The position numbers were made by a program, and so were the translations under genes. Source: Bacillus sp. P14.5 (GTDB lineage: Bacteria > Bacillota > Bacilli > Bacillales > Bacillaceae_B). Taken from it: a DNA stretch of 64,000 nucleotides. The DNA lies in assembly GCF_003316765.1 (NCBI RefSeq), contig NZ_NIJF01000063.1, positions 555 through 64,554 on the forward strand. The letters are read 5' to 3'. This document shows positions 55,172 to 64,000 of the stretch, piece after piece; within the stretch, counting starts at the first letter, position 1; each line of letters starts with the position of its first letter. The notes below the pieces were generated by a model. The model was not told where the DNA came from, ran no database searches, and worked only from the letters and a program-made list of their open reading frames with translations.

Positions 55172-56059
55172 ATGAGTGATTATTTAGTAAAAGCATTAGC
55201 GTTTGATGGACAAGTCAGAGCATATGCAGTCAGAAGTACAGATACCATAAATGAGGCTCAAAGAAGGCACGGTACATGGCCGACAGCCTCTGCTGCCATC
55301 GGTAGATCGATGAGCGCGGGAGTCATGATGGGTGCCATGCTGAAAGGTGAAGAGAAGCTGACCATCAAAGTTGAAGGAGACGGTCCTCTTGGAGCTATCA
55401 TTGTAGATAGTGATGCAAAGGGAAATGTAAGAGGCTATGTAACAAACCCTCAGGTCCATTTTGATTTGAATGAGCACGGAAAGCTGGATGTAAGAAGAGC
55501 AGTGGGTACTTCGGGGACACTGTCGGTCGTTAAAGATATCGGTATGCGTGACCATTTTACCGGGCAGGTGCCTATCGTATCCGGTGAACTTGGAGAAGAT
55601 TTCACGTATTACTTTGTGACATCTGAACAGGTTCCATCTTCAGTAGGGGTAGGGGTTCTAGTGAATCCTGATAATTCCATCCTTGCGGCAGGGGGCTTCA
55701 TTATCCAATTAATGCCGGGAACAGCTGATGAAACCATTACTGAAATTGAGAACAGGCTTAACGCCATTCCGCCTGTATCCAAATTAATTGAAAAAGGTCT
55801 CACACCTGAGGAACTTCTTCAGGAATTGCTGGGCAAGGATAATGTTAAAATCCTTGAGAAGATGCCTGTACAATTTGAATGCCGTTGTTCCAAAGACCGC
55901 TTCGGTGATGCCATCGCCAGCTTAGGGTCGGATGAAATCCAGGAAATGATTGATGAAGACGGCAGTGCTGAAACTCAATGTCATTTCTGCAACGAAACCT
56001 ACCATTATTCAATAGAAGAGCTGAAAGCTTTGAAAGATGAAGGTGAAAATCTGCAATAA
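55172..56059 (+). CDS. hslO: Redox-regulated chaperone Hsp33
   Basis: 295-residue holdase activated by oxidation. The N-terminal beta-sandwich domain has [21 protein letters not shown] and [10 protein letters not shown]. The C-terminal zinc switch has CxC ([10 protein letters not shown]) and CxxC (CHFC), four cysteines that bind zinc when reduced. Length is close to B. subtilis HslO (291). RBS GGAGGCAATA, 11 bp after coaX. Confidence 0.95.
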   Translation: MSDYLVKALAFDGQVRAYAVRSTDTINEAQRRHGTWPTASAAIGRSMSAGVMMGAMLKGEEKLTIKVEGDGPLGAIIVDSDAKGNVRGYVTNPQVHFDLNEHGKLDVRRAVGTSGTLSVVKDIGMRDHFTGQVPIVSGELGEDFTYYFVTSEQVPSSVGVGVLVNPDNSILAAGGFIIQLMPGTADETITEIENRLNAIPPVSKLIEKGLTPEELLQELLGKDNVKILEKMPVQFECRCSKDRFGDAIASLGSDEIQEMIDEDGSAETQCHFCNETYHYSIEELKALKDEGENLQ

Positions 56060-56070
56060 CATCTAAGGGG

Positions 56071-56985
56071 TTGGGTGCGAAGGTGAGATTAAAGAGATCG
56101 GTATTGATAAGTTTGATCTTTATTCTGACAGCAGCAAACGCATTGACGTTGCTGCTTTATTTTACAAAGTCCGAAACTGACGCAGGGCAGGCAAAGCTTG
56201 CTGCAACTGAAACGGCAGCATCAGTAGGTGCTGAAACAATCAGCAGGGAAATGTGGATGTATGAAATGGAACAGCGTTATGGAAAAGAGGTCCTCAGGGA
56301 GATGATCAATCAAAAGGTCATGGATCAGCTCGCCTCCCAGTATGATATAAAGGTCACAGATGAGGAACTTGATAAAGAAATTACTTTGATCAAGAGTATA
56401 TACAATACACATGATAAGGAACTGGCGGCAAACGAAGAAATACTGAGAGAAAGAGTCAGGATGGAGCTTCTCTTGGAAAAGGTGGTTACCAAGGATGTTA
56501 ATATCCCTTCTGAGGAGGTAGAACGATACTATCAGGAGAACGAGGATCAATACTCCATCCCCGAAATGTTTAATCTCTCTCAAATCGTCGCCGATACTCG
56601 TGAAGAAGCTGAACAGATTGCCAGTGAAATCAAAGACGGGTCCAGCTTTCAGGCTTTGGCAATGGAACGGTCAATTGACGGAGCTTCAGCGGTCCAGGGT
56701 GGAAATATTGGATATATTCCCGCCGGTTCGCATATATTAGCAGGGGATACTGCTGACAGCATCAAGTCGCTGGATGCAGGAGATTTTTCGGAGGTCATAA
56801 AGGCGGATGAGAAATTCTATATCTTCCTCCTCCATGATAAGCTGGAAGCCGAGCAGTATTCTTTGGATGATGTTAAAGACCAAATCCGCAGGAGACTCGC
56901 AATGGAGCAGGTGGAAAAGTCCATTAAGCCCGAGGATTTCTGGGATGACCTTGATGTCGAATGGTTTTATGAGGGAAGCCTCTAA
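56071..56985 (+). CDS. yacD: PpiC-type peptidyl-prolyl isomerase YacD (PrsA-like)
   Basis: 304-residue membrane-anchored protein. A basic N-terminus and one helix (residues 10-32, VLISLIFILTAANALTLLLYF) precede a helical chaperone region (55-165). A parvulin domain (about 165-260) has FNLSQIVADTREEAEQIASEI and NIGYIPAG. There is no lipobox cysteine, unlike PrsA. Likely extracytoplasmic folding of secreted proteins. The start may be TTG 56071 or GTG 56083. Confidence 0.85.
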   Translation: MGAKVRLKRSVLISLIFILTAANALTLLLYFTKSETDAGQAKLAATETAASVGAETISREMWMYEMEQRYGKEVLREMINQKVMDQLASQYDIKVTDEELDKEITLIKSIYNTHDKELAANEEILRERVRMELLLEKVVTKDVNIPSEEVERYYQENEDQYSIPEMFNLSQIVADTREEAEQIASEIKDGSSFQALAMERSIDGASAVQGGNIGYIPAGSHILAGDTADSIKSLDAGDFSEVIKADEKFYIFLLHDKLEAEQYSLDDVKDQIRRRLAMEQVEKSIKPEDFWDDLDVEWFYEGSL

Positions 56986-57044
56986 GTTTTTCAGGCAATG
57001 AAAAAAACTGGTTATATAGTTGAGTTGAGAAGGCTGGTTGATGA

Positions 57045-57078
57045 AAGAAGTCCGGTATTTGCCGTGCTTCTTTTTTGT
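57045..57078 (+). terminator. Terminator-like hairpin after yacD
   Basis: AGAAG..CCGG pairs with CCG..CTTCT (one mismatch), then six Ts. Confidence 0.5.
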
Positions 57079-57157
57079 AAGATAGGGTAGTATCAAAATT
57101 TTAAAAAAGTACATTATTTAATAGCGTTGTTATTTTCCTAATTGGATGGAGTTGATG

Positions 57158-57275
57158 ATTTCCGCTTCAGGTGCGCGACTCCGCGGGGCGGGCGTTGAGC
57201 CTCCTCGGCTTCGCCTGCGGGGTCACACCTGTCCCGCTAATCCCGCAGGAGGTCGCACACCTTCCGCTCCAATCA
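57158..57275 (-). repeat. Family B GC-rich palindromic repeat
   Basis: Uninterrupted copy in the orientation opposite to 37196-37313: gactccgcggggcgggcg, gagcctcctcggcttcgcct, acctgtcccgctaatcccgc and aggaggtcgcacaccttc. Confidence 0.75.
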
Positions 57276-57457
57276 CATTTTGATTAAATTCTTAACTAAA
57301 GCCTTTCATTTCTAGAATTAAATACTGGGTTCAAAACATCAGTATAAATCTTCTTTGTGTATGGATAAATTAAATGGTACTTAAAATTGATTAAAAACAT
57401 AATCAGCTATCTATGTAAAATATTAAGAATCCAGCAACTCCATCCTCATAGGTTCTC

Positions 57458-57571
57458 GGCACAAACTTAACCTATTGGGGTCATTATCCCAGGAGAATCA
57501 AAATGAAAAACCGTCTTTTTTGGAGAATATTTGTCTGTCGCGGCTAAACGGGGCACTTGTGCTTTTTATGT
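57458..57571. repeat. Family C repeat, diverged copy
   Basis: It retains the order of family C: ctattggggtcattatccca, ggagaatcaaaatgaaaaac, cgtcttttttggagaatatt, tgtctgtcgcggctaaac and ggggcacttgtgctttt. Confidence 0.55.
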
Positions 57572-57608
57572 AAATAGGCACTTCAATGCTGATAGAGAAT
57601 CCATATGT

Positions 57609-57637
57609 TTGACATGTTTACAGAAAATTGATAATTT
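57609..57637 (+). promoter_or_regulatory. SigA promoter of cysK
   Basis: TTGACA (57609-57614) and TAATTT (57632-57637), spacer 17 bp, 42 bp before cysK. Confidence 0.55.
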
Positions 57638-57679
57638 TAATGAAAACCCATCAAACTACTTGGGATTAGGAGTGATAGT

Positions 57680-58603
57680 ATGGCAAGAATAGCAAACTCA
57701 ATCACCGACTTAGTGGGACAGACGCCGATTGTTAAACTCAATCGTCTCGTGGAAGAAGATAGCGCTGAGGTTTATTTGAAATTAGAATATATGAATCCTG
57801 GCAGCAGCGTAAAGGACAGAATCGCTCTTGCGATGATCGAGGCTGGAGAAGAGTCCGGGAAATTAAAATCTGGGGACACAATTGTGGAGCCGACAAGCGG
57901 AAACACAGGTATCGGGCTGGCGATGGTTGCAGCGGCAAAAGGATACAAGGCAGTGCTGGTCATGCCGGATACAATGAGTATGGAACGACGGAACCTCCTC
58001 CGTGCCTATGGAGCAGAATTGGTCCTCACACCTGGCTCTGAAGGAATGGGCGGTGCCATTCGCAAGGCAGAAGAGCTCGCTGATCAAAAGGGCTTCTTCA
58101 TGCCTCAGCAATTTAAAAACGAGGCAAATCCTGAAGTTCACCGGAGAACGACAGGGAAGGAAATTGTTGAGCAGATGGATAGTCTGGATGCCTTTATTTC
58201 TGGAATCGGCACTGGGGGTACCATCACAGGCGCAGGTCCGGTGCTGAAGGAGCACTTCCCAAATGTGAAAATTTACGCAGTTGAACCTTCTGATTCACCG
58301 GTATTATCCGGAGGAAGCCCTGGTCCTCATAAGATTCAGGGGATAGGCGCCGGCTTCGTACCAGACATTTTAGATACGGCGGTTTATGATGAAGTCATCA
58401 CTGTACAAAATGAAGAAGCATTTGATTTTGCCCGGCGTGCGGCTAAAGAAGAAGGGATCCTTGGAGGGATATCTTCAGGTGCTGCTATCAGCGCGGCGTT
58501 AAAAGTGGCTAAACAGCTTGGCAAAGGAAAGAAAGTGCTGGCAGTGATTCCTAGTAACGGTGAAAGATATCTAAGTACCCCGCTTTATCAATTTGAAGAC
58601 TAA
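57680..58603 (+). CDS. cysK: Cysteine synthase A (O-acetylserine sulfhydrylase)
   Basis: 307-residue PLP enzyme making cysteine from O-acetylserine and sulfide. The PLP lysine is Lys45 in NPGSSVKDR; the substrate loop TSGNTG is at 72-77; the phosphate-binding loop is GIGTGGT. In B. subtilis CysK also partners CymR in sulfur regulation; cymR is not in the window. GGAGTGATAGT precedes ATG 57680. It is followed by a terminator and then the folate operon. Confidence 0.96.
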   Translation: MARIANSITDLVGQTPIVKLNRLVEEDSAEVYLKLEYMNPGSSVKDRIALAMIEAGEESGKLKSGDTIVEPTSGNTGIGLAMVAAAKGYKAVLVMPDTMSMERRNLLRAYGAELVLTPGSEGMGGAIRKAEELADQKGFFMPQQFKNEANPEVHRRTTGKEIVEQMDSLDAFISGIGTGGTITGAGPVLKEHFPNVKIYAVEPSDSPVLSGGSPGPHKIQGIGAGFVPDILDTAVYDEVITVQNEEAFDFARRAAKEEGILGGISSGAAISAALKVAKQLGKGKKVLAVIPSNGERYLSTPLYQFED

Positions 58604-58610
58604 ACTACTC

Positions 58611-58646
58611 AAGATCAGGAAGCTTTTTTCCTGATCTTTTTTTATT
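58611..58646 (+). terminator. Terminator of cysK
   Basis: AGATCAGGAA pairs with TTCCTGATCT, then a seven-T run. Confidence 0.92.
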
Positions 58647-58889
58647 GTATGGAGAATGAGAGTTGGGAAATAGATTGTTGGCAGTGGCTTGTATGGTATA
58701 ACACTTTTTTGATAGGACTGAACAGGCACTGGACAGTAAAAGGAAAAGAAAAAATCTAAGGAACACCATACCTTATATCGAAAACCCAACATGAGGGCTG
58801 TTCGCTTATTACCATGCATTTTGACTATGAAACAGCAATGCGATTCATGTATGATGGAAGGAGAGAAAAACTAGGAGAGTGAACCATCC

Positions 58890-60284
58890 GTGGATACTAA
58901 ACAACTTCATTTAGAAAAAATACAATCCTCGAAAGCAGATTTTTTTCATGCCTATGAATCCCTGACGGCTGAAATCGATCATCATATCCTTCTTGAAAGC
59001 GGCCGGGGCGGAAAATACAGCATTGCCGGGTTCAACCCGGTATCTATACTTAACGCAAAGGATAATAGAGTGGAAATCTGTGAAAATGGCAGCGTGGAGA
59101 TTGTGTATGGAGATCCACTGGATGTGTTGTACAGCAGGCTTCAAAAACGGCATATGGAAAGAGATCCGGCGCTTCCTGATTTTCAGGGCGGCGCAATGGG
59201 GTTCATCAGTTATGACTATGCGCGCCAAATTGAAAGACTGGACACCACTGCCGAGGATGACCTCCAAATTCCGGATCTTTATTTCATGGTGTTTTCCCAT
59301 TGGGCAGTCTATGACCATGAATCGGAGCACGTATGGCTGATGGCTGATGAAGAGGGAGCGCAAACATTTGAAGATTATGTGAATGCGTGGAAAAAGGGGC
59401 TGCTATCGACACCTGTAGATAAGAATGATGCTATAGGTGAGGCCTCGGTTGACCGAACCTTTTCTATGAATGAAGGGGAGTTCATCTCAGCTGTAGAGAA
59501 GATTCAGTCCTATATCAAGGAAGGGGACGTGTTCCAGGTTAACCTGTCTGTAAGGCAGTCACAGAATCTGGCAGCTTCTCCCTATGCAATCTATAAAAAA
59601 CTGAGGCAATTGAATCCATCCCCTTATATGAGCTATGTGCACACCCCTGATTTTCAAATTGCATCGGGATCTCCTGAACTTCTGGTGAAAAAGAAAGGAA
59701 CAGAGGTCAGTACAAGGCCGATTGCCGGTACCAGGTCCCGCGGCGCAAGTGAAGAGGAAGACCAGCTGCTGGCTGATGAGTTGATTCATAATGAAAAAGA
59801 ACGGGCGGAACATGTCATGCTGGTGGATCTTGAAAGAAATGACCTGGGGAGGGTCTGTCAATACGGCACAGTCGAAGTCGATGAGTTTATGGTCATTGAA
59901 AAGTACTCGCATGTCATGCATATTGTTTCCAACGTTAGAGGGACTCTGGCTAAGAATAAAAGCGGCAAGGATCTGATCAGGTCTGCATTCCCGGGAGGAA
60001 CCATAACAGGCGCCCCTAAGGTGAGGACCATGGAGATTATTGAAGAACTTGAACCGGTCCGAAGAGGGATTTATACAGGTTCGATCGGCTGGATCGGTTT
60101 TAATGGAGATATGGAACTGAACATCGTCATCCGGACGCTGTTAGCTAAAAATGGACAAGCCCATATTCAGGCAGGAGCGGGAGTAGTAATTGATTCCAAT
60201 CCGGTGCACGAATATAAGGAGTCACTGAAAAAAGCAAAAGCTGTATGGAGAGCAAAAGAACTGGCAGAGGGTGCAGACAAATGA
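58890..60284 (+). CDS. pabB: Aminodeoxychorismate synthase component I
   Basis: 464-residue chorismate-utilising enzyme (470 in B. subtilis) that with PabA makes 4-amino-4-deoxychorismate for folate. Motifs: [86 protein letters not shown] and [21 protein letters not shown] 58890 follows AGGAGAGTG. Overlaps pabA by 4 nt. It could partly serve tryptophan synthesis through shared PabA, as known in B. subtilis. Confidence 0.93.
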   Translation: MDTKQLHLEKIQSSKADFFHAYESLTAEIDHHILLESGRGGKYSIAGFNPVSILNAKDNRVEICENGSVEIVYGDPLDVLYSRLQKRHMERDPALPDFQGGAMGFISYDYARQIERLDTTAEDDLQIPDLYFMVFSHWAVYDHESEHVWLMADEEGAQTFEDYVNAWKKGLLSTPVDKNDAIGEASVDRTFSMNEGEFISAVEKIQSYIKEGDVFQVNLSVRQSQNLAASPYAIYKKLRQLNPSPYMSYVHTPDFQIASGSPELLVKKKGTEVSTRPIAGTRSRGASEEEDQLLADELIHNEKERAEHVMLVDLERNDLGRVCQYGTVEVDEFMVIEKYSHVMHIVSNVRGTLAKNKSGKDLIRSAFPGGTITGAPKVRTMEIIEELEPVRRGIYTGSIGWIGFNGDMELNIVIRTLLAKNGQAHIQAGAGVVIDSNPVHEYKESLKKAKAVWRAKELAEGADK

Positions 60285-60868
60285 TTTTAATGATAGATAA
60301 CTTTGATTCCTTCACATATAACATTGTTCAATATTTGGGAGAGCTTGGTGAAGAGATCGTCGTCAAAAGAAACAACGAAATCAATATAGCCGAAATCGAA
60401 CTGCTGGCTCCGGACTATCTTATGATATCGCCTGGGCCCTGCACACCCAATGAAGCAGGAATAAGCCTTGAGGCAATCAGCTATTTCGCTGGCAAAATTC
60501 CGATTTTTGGCGTCTGCCTTGGGCATCAGGCGATTGCCCAGGTGTTTGGCGGGCAGGTCGTGAAAGCGGACAAGCTGATGCATGGAAAGACATCATCCGT
60601 CAGCCATGATGGAAAGACTCTTTTTGAAGGGGTTTCCAACCCTTTTCAAGCGGGACGCTACCATTCTCTCATCGTACGGAAAGAAACGCTGCCTGAATGC
60701 CTTGAAATCACTGCGGAAACCGTGGATGAAGAAATTATGGCCATCCGCCATAAACACCTTCCGATTGAAGGCGTCCAATTTCATCCCGAGTCCATCATAA
60801 CCGAAGAAGGAAAACAGCTTCTTGCCAATTTCCTCACTAATTATAAGAAGGCGCCGGTACCTGTTTAG
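60281..60868 (+). CDS. pabA: Aminodeoxychorismate/anthranilate synthase glutaminase component
   Basis: 195-residue class I glutamine amidotransferase. The catalytic triad Cys is in [10 protein letters not shown]; the His-Glu pair is in GVQFHPESI. The oxyanion strand motif [11 protein letters not shown] is present. In B. subtilis this amphibolic subunit serves both PabB and TrpE. ATG 60281 overlaps the pabB stop; the longer reading inside pabB is rejected. Confidence 0.95.
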   Translation: MILMIDNFDSFTYNIVQYLGELGEEIVVKRNNEINIAEIELLAPDYLMISPGPCTPNEAGISLEAISYFAGKIPIFGVCLGHQAIAQVFGGQVVKADKLMHGKTSSVSHDGKTLFEGVSNPFQAGRYHSLIVRKETLPECLEITAETVDEEIMAIRHKHLPIEGVQFHPESIITEEGKQLLANFLTNYKKAPVPV

Positions 60869-60880
60869 GGGGGGACGAGA

Positions 60881-61747
60881 GTGTATTTATTTTTAAATGG
60901 TGAAATACTGCATAAGGAAGAAGCGAGAATTTCTCCCTTTGATCATGGCTTTCTATATGGTATGGGTCTTTTTGAAACAATGAGGACATACCGCGGCCAT
61001 CCATTTTTGCTGCAAGATCATATTGATCGTCTGCAAATGGGCCTGGATACGCTTAATATAAGTTTGGACTTAAAGAAGCTGGATATTTACGGTATGATTA
61101 CTTCCCTCTCCAAGAAAAACAATATGGAGGACTCTTATCTCCGCCTGAACATATCGGCAGGGGAAGGAGAAATAGGACTGAGAACGACACCCTATGATCA
61201 GCCGAACATCCTGCTTTTGCAGAAGGAACTTCCGCCTTTGATACCGCTCAGGGAAAAAGAAGCGGTCCTGCTTAAATTAAGAAGAAATACTCCTGAGACA
61301 CCGGTAAGGCTGAAATCGCTCCATTATTTCAATAACATTGCGGCCAAAAGAGAGGTTGGCGATGACCCTGGTAAAGAAGGGCTGTTCCTGACAAAAGAGG
61401 GTTATATTGCTGAAGGTGTGACTTCCAATGTTTTCTGGGTTTCAGATGGAAAGCTCTATACGCCCTCGCTGGAGACAGGAGTATTGAATGGAATCACCAG
61501 GGAGTATCTTTTGAGACTGGCGCGAGTATTGGGGATACCTAGTGAAGAAGGTTTATATACCAAAGAAGCCCTCCTGCAGGCGGATGAAGCTTTTTTCACA
61601 AACTCCGTCCAGGAGATCATCCCGATCCATACTTTTGAGGGCCGGACTTTCCCGGGTGAAAAAGGGCGGATCACTCATCAACTATATTCGCATTACGAGC
61701 GCGATTCCAAAGTGCTTTTTTCTAAAACCGAACTTCAGGGGAGCTGA
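60881..61747 (+). CDS. pabC: 4-amino-4-deoxychorismate lyase
   Basis: 288-residue fold-type IV PLP enzyme releasing p-aminobenzoate and pyruvate. ISPFDHGFLYGMGLFETMRTYRG opens the domain. The PLP lysine is in VRLKSLHYFNNIAAKRE, EGVTSNVFWV is the phosphate-binding part, and NSVQEIIPI lies near the C-terminus. GTG 60881 with GGGGGGAC upstream. B. subtilis PabC is 293 aa. Between pabA and folP in the operon. Confidence 0.92.
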   Translation: MYLFLNGEILHKEEARISPFDHGFLYGMGLFETMRTYRGHPFLLQDHIDRLQMGLDTLNISLDLKKLDIYGMITSLSKKNNMEDSYLRLNISAGEGEIGLRTTPYDQPNILLLQKELPPLIPLREKEAVLLKLRRNTPETPVRLKSLHYFNNIAAKREVGDDPGKEGLFLTKEGYIAEGVTSNVFWVSDGKLYTPSLETGVLNGITREYLLRLARVLGIPSEEGLYTKEALLQADEAFFTNSVQEIIPIHTFEGRTFPGEKGRITHQLYSHYERDSKVLFSKTELQGS

Positions 61748-61752
61748 TATAC

Positions 61753-62589
61753 ATGACTTCTTCAATTATTAAAGCAGGGCCTTATCAGCTGGACTATCAA
61801 AATAGAACATTGGTGATGGGCATCCTGAATGCCACTCCTGACTCCTTTTCTGATGGAGGAAGGTTCAATGAGATAGAAGAAGCGGTCCTCCGCGCAAAGG
61901 AAATGGTCGAGCAGGGAGCGGATATCATAGATATTGGCGGAGAATCGACCAGGCCCGGGCATGAACCTGTCCCGGAAGAAGAGGAAATTGAGCGGGTATG
62001 CCCTATTATAGAAGCCATTTCAAAAGAAGTGGATGTGCCCATCTCAATTGATACATACAAAGCCGGAACAGCAAGAAAAGCCCTGGAAGCAGGTGCCCAT
62101 ATCATAAACGATGTGTGGGGAGCTAAAAGGGAGAGAGCGATTGCAAGTGTGGCGGCAGAACTAAATGCTCCTATCATTCTGATGCACAACCGCGAAAACA
62201 TGGACTACCAAGATTTTATAAAAGATGCGCTGAAGGATGTCCAGGAAAGTGTGGATATCGCATTGGAAGCAGGGGTTCCAAGAGGAAATATCATTCTCGA
62301 TCCAGGCATAGGGTTTGCCAAAGACTTAAATCTCAATCTTGAAATGATGAGAAACCTTGACCAGTTAACAGCCATGGGATATCCGGTCCTTCTTGGAACT
62401 TCAAGAAAACGGATGATCGGAACCATCCTGGATCTGCCTGTAAATGAAAGAATGGAAGGGACGGGTGCCACCGTCTGTTTTGGGATTCAGAAAGGCTGCC
62501 AGATTGTTCGTGTCCACGATGTGAAAGAGATCAAGAGGATGGCGGTCATGATGGATGCCATGCTTGGAAAGGGTGAGTATGTTGGATAA
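61753..62589 (+). CDS. folP: Dihydropteroate synthase
   Basis: 278-residue TIM-barrel enzyme (sul in B. subtilis, 285 aa), the sulfonamide target, joining p-aminobenzoate to hydroxymethyl-dihydropterin pyrophosphate. MGILNATPDSFSDGG (loop 1), DIGGESTRPGHEPV (loop 2), INDVWGAKRERAI, LDPGIGFAKDL, LGTSRKRMIG and the terminal RVHDV motif are intact. ATG 61753 is 5 bp after pabC; folB overlaps its end by 11 nt. Confidence 0.95.
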   Translation: MTSSIIKAGPYQLDYQNRTLVMGILNATPDSFSDGGRFNEIEEAVLRAKEMVEQGADIIDIGGESTRPGHEPVPEEEEIERVCPIIEAISKEVDVPISIDTYKAGTARKALEAGAHIINDVWGAKRERAIASVAAELNAPIILMHNRENMDYQDFIKDALKDVQESVDIALEAGVPRGNIILDPGIGFAKDLNLNLEMMRNLDQLTAMGYPVLLGTSRKRMIGTILDLPVNERMEGTGATVCFGIQKGCQIVRVHDVKEIKRMAVMMDAMLGKGEYVG

Positions 62590-62941
62590 AATCAAAGTGA
62601 AAGATATGGAATTCTACGGCTATCATGGAGTGTTTCCTGAAGAAACGAAGCTCGGGCAAAGGTTCAGGGTAAGCCTTTCATTGGAGATGGACCTTTCAGA
62701 AGCAGGAAGAAGCGACAATATTGATGACTCTGTGAACTACGGTGAAGTATACTCTTTATGCAAAGAAGTTGTCGAAGGCGAACCATACAAACTGCTTGAA
62801 GCTCTTGCGGAAAAACTGGCGGAACGGATACTGGGTGATTTTTCTAAAGTTAAGAACTGCACGATAGAAGTCATCAAACCAGATCCCCCGATTCCGGGCC
62901 ATTACCGCTCTGTATCCGTAGAAATCACCAGGGGGCGCTGA
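62579..62941 (+). CDS. folB: Dihydroneopterin aldolase
   Basis: 120-residue octameric aldolase making 6-hydroxymethyl-dihydropterin; same length as B. subtilis FolB. MEFYGYHGVFPEETKLGQRFRVSLSL carries the catalytic Glu/Tyr region; VKVIKPDPPIPGHYRSVSVEITR-like C-terminus (here VIKPDPPIPGHY) carries the catalytic Lys. ATG 62579 follows AAGGGTGAG and lies inside folP. Confidence 0.95.
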   Translation: MLDKIKVKDMEFYGYHGVFPEETKLGQRFRVSLSLEMDLSEAGRSDNIDDSVNYGEVYSLCKEVVEGEPYKLLEALAEKLAERILGDFSKVKNCTIEVIKPDPPIPGHYRSVSVEITRGR

Positions 62942-62942
62942 T

Positions 62943-63470
62943 ATGAAGAAGACGGTCTATCTATCATTGGGATCCAATGTAGGAGACAGGGAACAATACC
63001 TGAAAAAAGCCATCCAACAATTGAATGAGCATCATGAAATTGAAGTGGCCGGGGTTTCCTCCATCTATGAAACCGATCCAGTAGGCTATACGGATCAAGG
63101 GGAATTTTTAAATCTAGTTTTGGAAATCCGAACATCCTTGTCGCCCCATGCTCTTCTGAATCAATGTCTTCAAGTAGAAAAGGACCTTGGAAGGGAACGC
63201 GAATTCCGCTGGGGACCGAGAATAATAGACCTTGACATTTTACTCTATAATCAAGAAAATATTGAAACAGAAGAACTAATTGTTCCTCATCCGCGCATGC
63301 ATGAAAGAGCCTTTGTGCTCATGCCTCTGGCGGAACTGTCCCAGACAATCAAACATCCTAAGTTTAATACCTCTATTATGGCTCTTTTAGACGAAATACC
63401 TGATAAAGAAGGAGTTCGGTTATGGAAACAGATAAGTGGGGAAGACGTATACGTGCATTCAGAAAACTGA
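62943..63470 (+). CDS. folK: 6-hydroxymethyl-7,8-dihydropterin pyrophosphokinase
   Basis: 175-residue HPPK transferring pyrophosphate from ATP to the pterin. YLSLGSNVGDREQYL, SSIYETDPVGYTDQGEFLN, LGREREFRWGPRIIDLDILLY and VPHPRMHERAFVLMPLAEL are all canonical. The ATG is 1 bp after the folB stop; the 3' end overlaps yazB by 49 nt. Confidence 0.95.
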   Translation: MKKTVYLSLGSNVGDREQYLKKAIQQLNEHHEIEVAGVSSIYETDPVGYTDQGEFLNLVLEIRTSLSPHALLNQCLQVEKDLGREREFRWGPRIIDLDILLYNQENIETEELIVPHPRMHERAFVLMPLAELSQTIKHPKFNTSIMALLDEIPDKEGVRLWKQISGEDVYVHSEN

Positions 63471-63634
63471 AAGGTTTAACTCAGGAAGGGCTGGCCAAGA
63501 AGCTGGGCATTTCTGTTTCTGTTCTGGGGGAAATCGAAAGAGGCAGCCGTCTGCCTTCAGAGGATTTCCTTGATAATGTGGCCGAGCTCCTGGGGATCCA
63601 GCGAGAGGACCTGGAACCTTCAGACGATAAATAG
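63422..63634 (+). CDS. yazB: XRE family transcriptional regulator YazB
   Basis: 70-residue single-domain HTH protein (69 in B. subtilis). RIRAFRKLKGLTQEGLAKKLGISVSVLGEIERGSRLPS is a full Xre-type helix-turn-helix; a short acidic tail follows. Its ATG is within folK, so it is translationally coupled to the folate operon. Its targets are unknown. Confidence 0.92.
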   Translation: METDKWGRRIRAFRKLKGLTQEGLAKKLGISVSVLGEIERGSRLPSEDFLDNVAELLGIQREDLEPSDDK

Positions 63635-63734
63635 TTTTATAGTGTGCGGAGATTAGATCATGTTTAAACCAGCAGCCGATCCATGAGTTTGGCGGATAAG
63701 GTCCTGGTGAGTTAAAGATTTAGGCAGGGTATCG

Positions 63735-63775
63735 CCGGGGGACTGAAGTGCTGAGAAGCGTCAGTCCCCTTTCTA
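63735..63775 (+). terminator. Terminator of the folate operon
   Basis: GGGGACTGA pairs with TCAGTCCCC, then TTTCT. Confidence 0.8.
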
Positions 63776-64000
63776 GTCAAATGAGTTAACTTGGCGGGCA
63801 GGGGATTTTCGCTGTAAAAACCACCTTTTTCAATTAAAGAGGCCTTTAGGGGTGTTCGAATAACATATATTGTGTAAAATAGTATGGTATAAAATCATAT
63901 AGGCTGATTTAATAACGCTCTTCTCGTTAATATTGTTGAAAGGGATCACTTTCAAATTCAATTCAGTAAAAAGAGCGTGCAATCATGGCATATCGTGAAT
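63776..64000. other. Non-coding end of window, possible family A left end
   Basis: No supported gene. gctcttctcgttaatattgt (near 63918) resembles the left terminus of family A repeats and would run off the window. TATAAA-like sequences near 63890 could belong to a promoter of the next gene (dusB in B. subtilis). Confidence 0.35.

Overview
The window is the origin-proximal region of a chromosome from an endospore-forming member of the Bacillaceae. Gene order follows Bacillus subtilis from the end of an rRNA operon and csfB through tmk, holB, abrB, metS, yabG, veg, spoVG, prs, mfd, spoVT, divIC, spoIIE, tilS, ftsH, cysK and the folate operon to yazB. That synteny, the sporulation genes (csfB, yabG, sspF, spoVG, fin, spoVT, yabP, yabQ, spoIIE, yabS) and recognisable SigA, SigB, SigF, SigG, SigH, SigK and Spo0A sites fix the group. 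Species was not determined.

Layout. 1-440: tandemly duplicated trailer of a 5S rRNA gene with a 3' fragment of 5S. 637-4560: an inserted cassette absent from this position in B. subtilis, with a YhaQ/YhaP-like ABC transporter, a 25-codon peptide ORF and a divergent HTH-TPR (RNPP-like) regulator that is frameshifted. 4840-10986: csfB, yaaO, tmk, darA, yaaR, holB (frameshifted), ricT, yabA. 11979-17440: trmN6, rsmI, an RsbR paralogue, abrB (minus strand), metG. 17636-24666: tatD, yabE, rnmV, ksgA, an inserted VOC gene, yabG, veg, sspF. 25024-32521: ispE (frameshifted), purR, ridA, spoVG, glmU, prs, ctc, pth, fin. 33020-43857: mfd, a small zinc-ribbon gene, spoVT, yabM, yabN, rqcP, yabP, yabQ, divIC, yabR. 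44448-44605: tRNA-Glu and tRNA-Met (minus strand). 44886-63634: spoIIE, yabS, yabT, tilS, hpt, ftsH, coaX, hslO, yacD, cysK, pabBAC, folP, folB, folK, yazB.

How the genes work together. Core replication, translation and cofactor genes are interleaved with sporulation control. AbrB, SpoVG, Spo0A sites, SpoIIE, CsfB, Fin and SpoVT span the steps from transition state to late forespore. pabB-pabA-pabC-folP-folB-folK is a tightly packed operon for p-aminobenzoate and dihydrofolate synthesis. A parS-like site sits inside the metG terminator, as expected for an origin-proximal segment.

The non-coding gaps are unusually rich in dispersed palindromic repeats of at least four families, some nested in each other. 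Three genes (the regulator, holB, ispE) each carry a one-base deletion at a short homopolymer. Because two of them are expected to be essential, sequence error is the leading explanation, although the holB site is a perfect bacterial -1 slippery heptamer. The best candidates for something undescribed are the regulator/peptide/ABC cassette, the holB slippery site, the extra Spo0A-box cluster between abrB and metG, and the nested repeats.
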